Shown one piece after another: positions 45,235-53,960 of a DNA stretch of 64,000 bases. Location of the stretch: assembly GCF_003391135.1 (NCBI RefSeq), contig NZ_CP031455.1, positions 496,001 to 560,000 on the forward strand, read 5' to 3'. Every line of letters begins with the position of its first letter. The first letter of the stretch is position 1. Source of the stretch: Streptoverticillium olivoreticuli subsp. olivoreticuli. GTDB lineage: Bacteria; Actinomycetota; Actinomycetes; Streptomycetales; Streptomycetaceae. A model generated the notes under the pieces. That model did no database searches. It saw only the letters and a program-made list of their open reading frames with translations, and had not been told where the DNA came from. A program made the translations under genes and the position numbers.

Positions 45235-48200
45235 TCAGTGTTGGGGGATGCCCTTGCACACGGCGGGCGAGCACTCGAATTTGACCGTCGAGCTGGGGGA
45301 CCACTCAACGGTTCCGTCCGGGTGCGTGTACCGGTAGTGGACGTCAATGACCCGTTGCTTGCCGGACTCCCAGAGATTCACCGTCGGCGCCGTCCAGTAG
45401 TCGCTCTTGCCATCCCGCGCCGGGTAGGAGTGTTCCTCGTCGCTGCCTTGTTCCCGGGCTATCAGTTTCGCGTCCGCGGGGAGGTCTGCGCCGTTGCTCC
45501 AGAAGATCTGAGCCTGCTTCGACATCACCCATGCGCTGGCCGCGGCGTTGGGAGTCTGCAGTCTGAGGGTCTTGGCGTTGGCCCTGGCGTAGCCGCCATT
45601 GGTGAACACGTAGAAGTCCCGGTCGGTGCCGGGGACCGGCATCAGGCCCTGGACCTGGTCCTGTCCGGATTCGCCGACGAGCATGGGCCATCCGCTGGAG
45701 ATCCGCCGGGAGCCCACCATCTGCCAGTCCTTGAGGTTGTCGTCGAGGCGGATCGTCGTGTACCAGGAGCCGGAGAACACGTAATACTCGGTGTTGTTGC
45801 CCGGAACAGCCTGCACGGCATCCACCCGCTGGGCTCCGGACTTGGCGAACAGGTCCTCCAGCGAAGACCATTTCTCCGGCAGGCTCCGCGGCTTGTCGTA
45901 CCCGCCCACCGCGGTGTCCTTGAGGTCGCCGTCGAGGCGAATACGGGTGTACTGGTCGCCGGAGAAGACGTATAGGTCCCGGTCGGCACCGGGAACGGGC
46001 ATGGCCGCATCGATCCTGCCGGTCTTCGACACGGCAAGCAGCGCCTCCAGTGACCGCCAGTTGCTCTTGACCGGAGCGGGTCCGCCCTTGCCGGTGAGTG
46101 TCGCGGCGAGCTTCCTGCCGTCGGCCTTGTCGTCCAGGCGCATTCTCACGTACTGCCCGCCGGAGAACGCCCAGTACTCCCGGTCCGCTCCGGGGACGGG
46201 CATGACGGCGTCCACCTGTCCCGAGGCTCCCTGTGCGGTGAGAAGGCCGGCGAGTACGGTGTCCCGCTGCGGTGCCGCGGTGCCGGGCAGGCCCATTGCC
46301 TTGAGGATTTCCTCGACCTCGGCGGCGTCGACCGGCTTCGGCTTGAAGTTCCAGATGCCGCAGAGCGTCTCGTTGGGCCAGGAAGAGTCGCGACCCGCGC
46401 AGGCGAGGACCTTGCTGCCGCGGCTGTATTCGCCGGTGTACCCGTCTCCGTACTCGAGCTCGGCGTACCTCGACGCGTAAGGCTCCACGAATTTCTTCTG
46501 GGTCTTCTCATCGTCCCAGAGCTTGTTCAGCTGGTCCGCAAGACGGCGGGCCACCGCCTTGCGGATCTCGGCGAGAGACTGCGTGGCAAGAGCGTCGGCC
46601 TTGGCATCGGCATCGGCGAACTGCTTGTCCGCGGCCCAGGTCTCCTTGCGGAGGTCCGTGCCGTCGGGGACGGTCGAGGAAGAGTCGGCGGCGCCGATGG
46701 CACGGGCCACGCCCTTGACGCTGGCCCGCTGGACCTCGACCGTCTGCATCATGGCGAGGGCCATCTGGAGGACCGTCGTGGAACCGCCGTGGGCCATCCA
46801 TCCCTTACTGCTGGTGTCCGAGACGGCGCGCAGGGCGCCGTCATGCGCCTGCTTGGCCATGGTGTCCAGCATCGCGCCCTTCTCGGCCTCCTTCTTGGCG
46901 AAGTTGATGAACTGGTCCACGATGAGCTCGATCCCCATCACGGCCCATCCGGCGGGGCCGGCCGCTTCCAGGCCCAGGAACTCGGCACCTTCCAGCAGCA
47001 CGAAGGCCGCGTCGAAGCCGAGGTGGGTCCAGTCCTGCTTGACCGCATCGGCGGACAGCTGCATCAGGTTGCCCACCGCGGGCATCATCGCGGTGACGGC
47101 AGCAGCCTTGTCCAGGTTGCTGCTGTCGGCCACGAACGCCTGGGCGATGCCGGCGAGCCACATCGCCTTGCCCGCCTTGTCCGCCAGCTTCGAGGCGTTG
47201 ATGCCCGTGTGGTCGCCGCCTTCTCCGGTGTGCCCGGAGACCGCCTCGCGTGTTTTGTCATACGGCAGATAGAAGCCGGACGCATCCCCCAGCGCCGCCG
47301 CGAAGTCCTTGTCGAGCTTGATGTCCTTGACGTTCTCCACCGCCAGGAGCTTCTTCTCCACCAGCTCCTCGGCGTCCGCACGCAGCTCCTTGCGGGCCTT
47401 CTCCCAGTCCACCTTCCCCAGGCACGCCGCCTCACCGGACGCCGCGCACAGCTCCTTCGCCCGCTCCCCGAGACGCTTCTCCAGCTGCTTGCCCGCAGCC
47501 TCCGCCTCGGAACGCGCCTGCTGCCGCTCCGCGGCGGCGTCCTCCTCCCAGGGCAGCCAGACCGGTGTGTCCGGCTGCTCCTCCAGCACCCGGCCGGCCT
47601 CCTCGATCCGTTGCTTCGTCTCCTCCGACACATCCTCAGGCCGACCGCTGGGGCGGCATATCATCGAGCGCCTGCCCGGCGAGCAGGAGTGCAGGGCGGC
47701 CGTTTCCGCCTGCTGGAGCCTTTCCATGAGACGGTCTGGATTCTTGAGATCCTTGTCGGTGACAGCCAGGCCCGGCGGAACTGTGAACAGGTCCTCAATC
47801 TTCCCCAGCTGCTTGCCCCAGTCGTTCTCGAACTCATAGGGGAGCGCATAGTGTTGTCGGGCCGGCACACCACGCTCCTTGGCCAGGTCGGTTTCGGTGA
47901 TGTCGAATGTCTTCTCGCGCCCCTTCCGCACTTCCTTCAGCAGGGCCTTCCGATCCGCTGCTGAAGTCTTCTTAGCTGCCTCCTCGGCCTCCTTGAGGAG
48001 CTTCCATGAGTTGTTCATGTGCTTGTATCCGAACCGGCCCTTGCCGGATTCGGATGTCACGCTGGTGAGATAGCGTTTGCGGTCTTTCCCGCCCAGTGTC
48101 GATACCTCTTCGGCGTCGATATAGGCGGTTTCGGTCCTGGACTTGCCGCTGGGATCCTTGTACGGCACCTCCACCGGGAGTTTTCCAGCGTCCGGCAAGG

Positions 48201-48996
48201 TGGCATCCGCGCCCTGCAGGTTGTGGGCGGCGTGGATCAGCTCGTGCCCGACCGCGAGAGATTCATCAAGAGCGAATCGGCTTGTGTCCGGCTGGCGGCC
48301 AATCACCACAATGGGGTCGTCCGGCATCCCGATCATGCTCTCGGAGCCGTTCCCGTCGCTTTTGCGGTCCGTTTCCGTATCGATAGGTACCGCCATAGGG
48401 CCGTCCATGACAAACGCGAAGCCGTCTTCAAGCTGCTGCTTCTGGGAGCGCTTCTCGAAATCCTTCCTGATGTCATCCGGCCAGGCCTTCCGGTCCCCAG
48501 GAAGGCCTCGGAAGAATATAGTGTTGATATCCGTGCGTCCCGTTGCCGGGCCCGCTTTTCCGGTCGCTACGTCCAGTGGGCGCATCCGGCTGATGCCCTT
48601 CAGCAAATCCTTTCCCTTGGGGAAGGCGGCGAGCTTTTCGAGGTTTTCCTCGATCCGCCTGACGAACGCCTCGGCCTTCTCCGCCCCGCCGGCTTCCTTC
48701 TCGTAGGGCATCGCATGCCCCTCGAGGCTGTGCCGGTCCACGGCGACCGCGATACTGGACGCCACCTCCGAGCCGGGAATCGGTATGCGGACCGCTCTGA
48801 GCTCCACCCCTCCCATCCCTCTGACCTTGATGACTTCATGGCCCGCAATGGTCTGGCCTGCAGCCGGCAGGCCGGCTACGGGCCGGGGCGCGGAAGGTGG
48901 TGCGGCCAGCGTTGCGGGGGCGGCGGCTCCCAGAAGGGCGGCTGTGACGAGCGCCACCAGTGACACTCGCGTCGATCTCTTAAAAACCGTTCTCAT
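45235..48996 (-). CDS. Secreted AB-toxin-like zinc protease with hemopexin-like repeats
   Basis: A 1253-aa exported protein. Residues 1-31 are a Sec signal (VSLVALVTAALLGAAAPA, then LAAPPS). The first 420 residues hold a zinc-peptidase site, VGHELIHAAHNLQG (H251, E252, H255), with E296/E297 in DAEEVSTLG as likely third ligand, as in M91/NleD effectors. At 438-447 two cysteines enclose CSPGRRSMIC, like the nicked disulfide loop of diphtheria and botulinum toxins. Residues 612-735 are a hydrophobic helical block (NLDKAAAVTAMMPAVGNLMQ, GPAGWAVMGIELIVDQFINF) resembling a diphtheria-type translocation domain. From about 928 onward come hemopexin-like repeats (VDAVMPVPGADREYWAFSG and three more). 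Length and order match single-chain AB toxins. The toxin role is inference; an autonomous secreted protease is the alternative. Confidence 0.75.
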   Translation of the reverse strand: MRTVFKRSTRVSLVALVTAALLGAAAPATLAAPPSAPRPVAGLPAAGQTIAGHEVIKVRGMGGVELRAVRIPIPGSEVASSIAVAVDRHSLEGHAMPYEKEAGGAEKAEAFVRRIEENLEKLAAFPKGKDLLKGISRMRPLDVATGKAGPATGRTDINTIFFRGLPGDRKAWPDDIRKDFEKRSQKQQLEDGFAFVMDGPMAVPIDTETDRKSDGNGSESMIGMPDDPIVVIGRQPDTSRFALDESLAVGHELIHAAHNLQGADATLPDAGKLPVEVPYKDPSGKSRTETAYIDAEEVSTLGGKDRKRYLTSVTSESGKGRFGYKHMNNSWKLLKEAEEAAKKTSAADRKALLKEVRKGREKTFDITETDLAKERGVPARQHYALPYEFENDWGKQLGKIEDLFTVPPGLAVTDKDLKNPDRLMERLQQAETAALHSCSPGRRSMICRPSGRPEDVSEETKQRIEEAGRVLEEQPDTPVWLPWEEDAAAERQQARSEAEAAGKQLEKRLGERAKELCAASGEAACLGKVDWEKARKELRADAEELVEKKLLAVENVKDIKLDKDFAAALGDASGFYLPYDKTREAVSGHTGEGGDHTGINASKLADKAGKAMWLAGIAQAFVADSSNLDKAAAVTAMMPAVGNLMQLSADAVKQDWTHLGFDAAFVLLEGAEFLGLEAAGPAGWAVMGIELIVDQFINFAKKEAEKGAMLDTMAKQAHDGALRAVSDTSSKGWMAHGGSTTVLQMALAMMQTVEVQRASVKGVARAIGAADSSSTVPDGTDLRKETWAADKQFADADAKADALATQSLAEIRKAVARRLADQLNKLWDDEKTQKKFVEPYASRYAELEYGDGYTGEYSRGSKVLACAGRDSSWPNETLCGIWNFKPKPVDAAEVEEILKAMGLPGTAAPQRDTVLAGLLTAQGASGQVDAVMPVPGADREYWAFSGGQYVRMRLDDKADGRKLAATLTGKGGPAPVKSNWRSLEALLAVSKTGRIDAAMPVPGADRDLYVFSGDQYTRIRLDGDLKDTAVGGYDKPRSLPEKWSSLEDLFAKSGAQRVDAVQAVPGNNTEYYVFSGSWYTTIRLDDNLKDWQMVGSRRISSGWPMLVGESGQDQVQGLMPVPGTDRDFYVFTNGGYARANAKTLRLQTPNAAASAWVMSKQAQIFWSNGADLPADAKLIAREQGSDEEHSYPARDGKSDYWTAPTVNLWESGKQRVIDVHYRYTHPDGTVEWSPSSTVKFECSPAVCKGIPQH

Positions 48997-49313
48997 CTAT
49001 TTCTCTCGGATCCGTCACACCGACAGCCAATGCCACCTGCCTCTCCAGAACAGGAGGCGGCATCACCCGCGTGACGGGAATACTCATGAGGGGATGCGAG
49101 ACCGCGAAAAGGGCGGAAAGGCTGCCAGGGAAGCCCGGGCAGCAACCCGCACACGGGGACACCAACGCGCAGGTGCCGGCCGCACCGGCCGGCACCTGCA
49201 CTGCACTCCCGCGTCCATTATCGCTAGGTCAAGCGTTAGTAAAGGTGACTTTAACATCGAAAGGCATGGTTTAGCCGACAACAATTTCGCCCGCGAATTC
49301 CTGAAATGGGTCC
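48997..49313. promoter_or_regulatory. Upstream region of the toxin-like gene with a hairpin
   Basis: No gene. A perfect 14-bp stem (49169-49182 with 49186-49199, loop CAC) lies about 170 bp upstream of the toxin-like start. The stretch 49210-49275 is clearly AT-richer than the surroundings and may hold the promoter. The toxin gene itself has only a weak GAGAG before its ATG. Confidence 0.4.
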
Positions 49314-49514
49314 TTGCGGAGAACGTCGGCCGGCTCCCACCTACAGCGCGCCGACCAGCTGCTCAGCCCTGCCCATGACCGCCTGGTAGCCGACCACCGC
49401 CGATACAGCGCGGACAACGGCATGTGGGCGATGACCGCCCTCAACGGCTTCCAGGAGCTTGTCGTGCAGGCCCGCGACGACGCGCTGGTCACCTACACGG
49501 ACTCGCCGCAATGA
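49314..49514 (+). CDS. Small hypothetical protein (possible truncated remnant)
   Basis: Sixty-six codons; the second half (NGMWAMTALNGFQELVVQAR, then DDALVTYTDSPQ) looks coding. Its stop overlaps the ATG of the next small gene by four bases (ATGA), an arrangement that supports both. Not recognised; the N-terminus may be truncated. Confidence 0.45.
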   Translation: MRRTSAGSHLQRADQLLSPAHDRLVADHRRYSADNGMWAMTALNGFQELVVQARDDALVTYTDSPQ

Positions 49515-49714
49515 CCAACGCACCGAAACCCACGACGCAAGCCCGCGCCCTCGACGCCTACCTGGCCGTCACCGACCTGGCGGACGGGCTCGACAGCACG
49601 CTCGCCGCGCTCCAGAGCGTCCGAGCCGCCCCGGACACTCTCGCCCGTACATGCCGGGCGCTGAGCCGGGCCGTTGTCTTCCTCGCCAAGAAACTCAAAG
49701 CGCCGTGCAAGTGA
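49511..49714 (+). CDS. Small hypothetical protein
   Basis: Sixty-seven codons, helical (ALDAYLAVTDLADGLDSTLA) with a basic C-terminus (VFLAKKLKAPCK). It is coupled to the previous frame by the ATGA overlap. Similar pairs occur near integrated plasmids and conjugative elements in Streptomyces, but I cannot name the family. Confidence 0.5.
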   Translation: MTNAPKPTTQARALDAYLAVTDLADGLDSTLAALQSVRAAPDTLARTCRALSRAVVFLAKKLKAPCK

Positions 49715-49751
49715 ATGGACGGGCGCGCACACCAGGGGGCGCGGGACCGTC

Positions 49752-50447
49752 TCACCCAACCTCGCCCGTCAGGTACATGGCCATGAGACGGCTCGGACCC
49801 AGGCTGGCGAGCGGGTTCCAGTAGCTGATCGTCTTCCTGGGTGCCTGGTCGGTCCTGTTGGTGGGGATGTGGAAGCGGATGTACTGGTCGTCCTTGAAGG
49901 CGTAGGCCCGGTCGGTGTCCCAGCGGACGAAGGCGTCGATGCCGCTGTCGAAGCCCGCTTCCTTGAACCCCGGCCAGTAGACGGCGATCGTTTTGGGGTA
50001 GCCGTCGTCGACCTTGTTGGTTTCGAGGTTGTAGCGCACGTACTGGAGGCCCTTGAAGAGGTAGACCGTCTTCTCGTCCCACGACAGGATCGAGTCGATC
50101 CCGCTGTCGAAGCCCACGGCCTTCAGCCCCGGCCAGTACGAACCGATCGACTTCGGGAAGCCCTCATCGACGGTCAGCGTCTCCTGCGTGCACCGCACAT
50201 ACGTGTCGCCGTGCAGGAAGTAGACCTTCCCCGTCTTCGCCACGTAGAGCGAAGGAATGCTCCGCCCCGAGGCCACAGCCGCCGCAAACCAGCGCCGCTG
50301 CTCCGGCGTGCCCTGGAAAACATCTGCGAAGCCCTGATCGATCTCCTTGTGGGCGACGTCTTCCGAAATCCAGTGCCACTTCACGTAGTGCCAGGTGCCT
50401 GCCTCCACGTGGAGTGGTCGGGTGATGGTGTAGACCTTCTTCACCAT
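49752..50447 (-). CDS. Hemopexin-repeat protein next to the toxin-like gene
   Basis: A 231-aa protein with three or four hemopexin-type repeats, each with an (I/F)D(S/A) start and a YxFKxxQYVR core: IDSILSWDEKTVYLFKGLQY, IDAFVRWDTDRAYAFKDDQY and an N-terminal, more divergent one. The ATG at 50447 has GGAGG six bases upstream; upstream in-frame codons are not needed. There is no signal peptide, in contrast to the large neighbour. Relatives such as photopexins and albumin-2-like proteins bind ligands or cell surfaces. Here it may be a partner, inhibitor or accessory of the large protein with the same repeat type. Confidence 0.8.
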   Translation of the reverse strand: MVKKVYTITRPLHVEAGTWHYVKWHWISEDVAHKEIDQGFADVFQGTPEQRRWFAAAVASGRSIPSLYVAKTGKVYFLHGDTYVRCTQETLTVDEGFPKSIGSYWPGLKAVGFDSGIDSILSWDEKTVYLFKGLQYVRYNLETNKVDDGYPKTIAVYWPGFKEAGFDSGIDAFVRWDTDRAYAFKDDQYIRFHIPTNRTDQAPRKTISYWNPLASLGPSRLMAMYLTGEVG

Positions 50448-50720
50448 GGCGGACCTCCTGCCGCTGTCGAAGGCATTGCGTGGCCAGCCTCGCGATCCCG
50501 GGACTGCTGTCGCGCAGGCCATGCCTCCGACAGCGTCACGTACCCCCAGGCCGGCGGCACCCCGGATACAGAGCAGTACGCCCATACGGATGACCTTCGA
50601 CCCGGAGTTCCCCAGGCCGGAAGCGGGCACTCACCCACTGATCAGGGGACCGGTGCTCCCCCGCTCATCCCGACGGTCGGGTGACCCTGCGTGCACGCTC
50701 CCGCGCGCACGCTGGAGGTC

Positions 50721-51176
50721 ATGAACAAGGAATTCGCCAAGGAGCCCAGGGATACAGCCGTCGCGACCGGAACTCCCATGCTGGGGCGTGAGCACTATGA
50801 GATCACCGTGAGCAACCAGTCGACGCATGCGCTGGTACTGACGTCAAAGGCCGTGTCCGGGGCGTTCGACGAAGCCCCGGACGAAGGACACGTCCTCCGT
50901 CCCCGGGAATCGGACACCTTCCGGGTCACCTCGGTCCACTTCCTCGGGGAGTCCGGCTTCCCCTGGGAGTCCAGCACAGCCGTAGTCCGCTACCAGATGG
51001 CCGACACCCCCGTCACCTTCACCGCGACGGGCGGCCCGCCGGGCAGCCATGTGTCCAGCGGCACGCTGGAAGGGCCGGGCTGCGAGCACTACGACTGCAC
51101 CATCGGCAGCAGCTGCAACGGAAATACCCTCGTCATGCTGGAAACAGCTACGGATCCCTACATGATGGGCATGTGA
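50721..51176 (+). CDS. Small beta-rich protein of unknown function
   Basis: A 151-aa protein without signal peptide. Alternating strands (YEITVSNQSTHALVLTSKAV, TAVVRYQMADTPVTFTATGG) and a late Cys cluster (GCEHYDCTIGSSC) suggest a beta-sandwich like aegerolysins or small insecticidal crystal proteins, but this is only a pattern impression. GGAGG lies very close to the ATG at 50721; an ATG at 50691 in the same frame is the alternative. It is divergent from the hemopexin-repeat gene. Confidence 0.6.
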   Translation: MNKEFAKEPRDTAVATGTPMLGREHYEITVSNQSTHALVLTSKAVSGAFDEAPDEGHVLRPRESDTFRVTSVHFLGESGFPWESSTAVVRYQMADTPVTFTATGGPPGSHVSSGTLEGPGCEHYDCTIGSSCNGNTLVMLETATDPYMMGM

Positions 51177-51307
51177 ACGACTTGTGTTCCGCCGCCATCA
51201 ATCGGCGGCGGAATTGCAGGGTCTCGCGGCTACTGTCGAAGACCGTCCTCGTGGCCTGCGGCTTCTCCCCCAGCCTCACGGCGTCGGGCCCCAGGCGGAC
51301 GGGCGGG

Positions 51308-52141
51308 TCAGCGCAGTCCGGCGAAGAGGTCGTTCTCGGGTACGGCCGCGCCGGTGGTGTCCTGGACACGTAGGAAGGTCTCCGTGCCCATCAGCTCGCC
51401 GAACCTCTCCTTGCCCATCTTGAGGAAGAAGATGCTCTCGCCCTGGCTGGCGTGCGCGGCCAGCGCGTCGAACTTCTGACCGCTGAATGCGGTGGTGTCC
51501 ACCCACGTGGTGATCTCGTCGTCGGGGAGGCCGATCTCGGCCATCGCGGCGGCCTCGGCAGGATCCGGCTCCGGCATGTCCTCATGAAACTCGCGCATGG
51601 CCTCACCGAACCGCTGCATCATCGAGCGGGGCATCGTCGTCCAGTACACCTTCGGTGTCAGCGCGGTCATCTCCAGCGCCGCCATCGTGATGCGGTGGGC
51701 CTGGATGTGGTCGGGGTGGCCGTAGAAACCATTCTCGTCGTAAGTGACGACCACATCGGGCCGGTAGTGCCGCATGAGTTGCGCGAGTCGGGCGGCGCCT
51801 TCCTCCACGGGGGTCCGCCAGAAGGATCCGGGGGTGTCGTTGCTCGGCCAGCCCGTCATCCCGGAGTCGGCATAGTCCAGCATCTCCAGATCGCCGACCT
51901 TCAGGACGTCACAGCTCGCCTTGAGTTCTTGACGGCGCATCAAGGCGACGGCCGCCGGATCGTGCCCGGGATCGCCCGGCTTGACACCCCCCGGTCCGTC
52001 ACCGCAACCGCCGTCGGTACACGTCACGAGAACCGTGCGGATGCCTTCCGCCGCGTACCGCGCGAGGATCCCTCCGGTACCGGTGGCCTCGTCGTCGGGG
52101 TGGGCGTGCACTGCCATGAGCGTCAAGGGCCGGTCAGTCAT
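51308..52141 (-). CDS. PIG-L family deacetylase (Mca/MshB-like)
   Basis: A 277-aa zinc N-acetyl/amide hydrolase. Zinc site: VHAHPDDEATGTGG near residue 12 and GHPDHIQAHR near 150; TYDENGFYGHPDH is characteristic of the mycothiol-conjugate amidase Mca and MshB group. GGAGG before the ATG at 52141 sets the start. It could detoxify mycothiol conjugates or deacetylate a sugar in a natural product. No partner gene is adjacent. Confidence 0.85.
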   Translation of the reverse strand: MTDRPLTLMAVHAHPDDEATGTGGILARYAAEGIRTVLVTCTDGGCGDGPGGVKPGDPGHDPAAVALMRRQELKASCDVLKVGDLEMLDYADSGMTGWPSNDTPGSFWRTPVEEGAARLAQLMRHYRPDVVVTYDENGFYGHPDHIQAHRITMAALEMTALTPKVYWTTMPRSMMQRFGEAMREFHEDMPEPDPAEAAAMAEIGLPDDEITTWVDTTAFSGQKFDALAAHASQGESIFFLKMGKERFGELMGTETFLRVQDTTGAAVPENDLFAGLR

Positions 52142-52385
52142 GAAACAGTCCTCCTGCAGAAATCGTCTCGGTCCGGGAGCGCGGCGGGCGTACCGCGATC
52201 CCCGGGCCCGGATCCTGCCAGGGCGGACGACCTTACGGTCTCCGTGTCCCCCGCCCGTGCGGCGCCGGTCCCTTCGTCGATGCAACAGCTGCGGCCGGAC
52301 CGGCTGTTCCCGCCACGGCCGCCCGACCTTCCAGACGTCGGCGTTTCCATCCGAACGAGGTACACAGGTACGACCTGCACGTCGT

Positions 52386-52560
52386 CTATGCCATGTCCAC
52401 GAAACGGCTGTAGTGGCTTTGAAAAGCGACGGTCATGGTGGCTGGTGGGGCCGTTGCGGTGTTTGGTCACGAGGAGGTCCGCCTCGCCCGCGCGAGGGGA
52501 GCCCTTCTCGTAGGCGTCCTCGCGGTGCAGAAGGCCCATCGCATCTCTACCAGCAGAACC
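52386..52560 (-). pseudogene. DnaB replicative helicase C-terminal scrap
   Basis: The minus strand reads REDAYEKGSPRAGEADLLV and TKHRNGPT, then after a frameshift VAFQSHYSRFVDMA and stop. This is the conserved C-terminus of replicative DNA helicase DnaB. The rest of the gene is missing. The remainder of 52142-52709 shows no gene. Confidence 0.75.
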
Positions 52561-52709
52561 GCCACACTGCTGCTCAGAACAATCAGGATGTTGCAACTAC
52601 AAAGGTAAGCGGCATCTGTTGCACGATCCAGCAGGAACCTAACAGTTTCGGCTTATTGTATCCGGTAGTCGACGTTTCGCGGGCCCGCCGCTTAGGCAGT
52701 ATCAGGTCG

Positions 52710-53960
52710 ATGAGCAGTTCCTTCCCCCTCTCGGTGACAGATGAGTTCGTGGCCCGGCGGACCCGTGTGCCACCCGTCGGGTGCGTGACTCTCCTCCTCT
52801 CTGGCAGCCCGCCCGTCTTGGACGACCTTCGGCACCGTGTGTCGGCGAGGTGGGGCCATCTGGCGCGCCTTCGGTGGGTGCTCATACCGCCCCCTGCGGC
52901 GTCCCGTGGAGGCCGGCACCACTGGGCGGTGCAGACCGCCTTCTCCGCGGAACATCATGTCGTCCAGGATCCGCCCCAACCCACCCTCGAGGCCTGGGCG
53001 TCCGACCTTTTGCTGCGCCCGCTGCCATCGGACCGGCCACCGTGGCAGCTCCACCTCATGCCCTCTCCGGCGGAGGGGGGATACTGGCTCCTGCTGCGCT
53101 TGCATCACGCCCTTCTCGATGGGGAATCAGCGGTCGCACTGATACGTCTGCTCCTCGACGGACCGTCGCCCGCGGTCGCGAAGTCCCGCCGACGCCCCAA
53201 CCGCAGTAACCCGCGCCGCGTTCTGGAGAGCCACCTGGGGTCCGGGCTGGCCATTCCGCTGCCTACCGGCCACCGTGCCCAGCCGGGCCATGCCTGGTCA
53301 CCGATCGACGCCGACAGGTTCCGGGCGGCACGCCAGGCCCTGCCCGGGCACACGGCGACCACCACGGAAACGGTGATGGCGGCCGCAGCCGGCGCACTGC
53401 GCTCCTGCTTCGGCGACCCGGCCGGACGGTCCTTGAGGCATACCCGGAGCCGGGGCCAGGTCTTCACCTATATCCCGGTGAGCCTCCGCACCGCCGACAC
53501 CATGGATGAACTGGGCAACATCACGAGTACCGTCCGCGTACCCCTCCCTCTCCATACCGACACACCCGCGGCACGCCTCATGGCGTGCCGCGGTCTCGTG
53601 GACGCCTTCGGCCCCCGCGCGCTGGCGGTGCCCGAGCTGCTCGCCCGGCTCGTGTCACTTCTGGGGCCACGAGCCATGGACGCCGTCCTCGCCCGTGCCG
53701 GGGGACCCCCATTCGTGGCCGTCGGCTGCACGGCCTTGCCCTGGGGGCGTGCTCAGCTCACTCTCGGCGGGCATCCCCTGTCCCGGGTCGTCGCGTTCCC
53801 CGTCGTACAGCCCGCCGGAGGCTGCGCCTTCGTCCTCAGCGGCTATGCCGACACTTCCGCCATCGCCGTCACTACCCACCGTCTCCCCGGTGACGCCCGC
53901 GACCTGGCGGACGCCTTCGCCCACGAAATCGACCTCCTCGCCGCACTCGGCGCCGCCTGA
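52710..53960 (+). CDS. WS/DGAT-type acyltransferase
   Basis: A 416-aa acyltransferase of the wax-ester-synthase/diacylglycerol-acyltransferase fold. The catalytic motif LRLHHALLDGESAV (HHxxxDG) is at about residue 130. Later blocks (DELGNITSTVRVPLPLHTD, and FVAVGCTALPWGRAQLTLGG) match the family's C-terminal half. Members esterify acyl-CoA to alcohols or diacylglycerol, in some cases other hydroxyl compounds such as sterols. It is coupled by TGATG to the glycosyltransferase and faces the sterol-like genes. Confidence 0.8.
   Translation: MSSSFPLSVTDEFVARRTRVPPVGCVTLLLSGSPPVLDDLRHRVSARWGHLARLRWVLIPPPAASRGGRHHWAVQTAFSAEHHVVQDPPQPTLEAWASDLLLRPLPSDRPPWQLHLMPSPAEGGYWLLLRLHHALLDGESAVALIRLLLDGPSPAVAKSRRRPNRSNPRRVLESHLGSGLAIPLPTGHRAQPGHAWSPIDADRFRAARQALPGHTATTTETVMAAAAGALRSCFGDPAGRSLRHTRSRGQVFTYIPVSLRTADTMDELGNITSTVRVPLPLHTDTPAARLMACRGLVDAFGPRALAVPELLARLVSLLGPRAMDAVLARAGGPPFVAVGCTALPWGRAQLTLGGHPLSRVVAFPVVQPAGGCAFVLSGYADTSAIAVTTHRLPGDARDLADAFAHEIDLLAALGAA

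Noticed and set aside
46789..47964. 391-codon plus-strand frame
   Set aside because: Antisense to the toxin-like gene; arginine- and leucine-rich composition typical of shadow frames.
49169..49199. Hairpin as a riboswitch
   Set aside because: A simple perfect stem-loop with no conserved aptamer elements; no basis for a riboswitch call.
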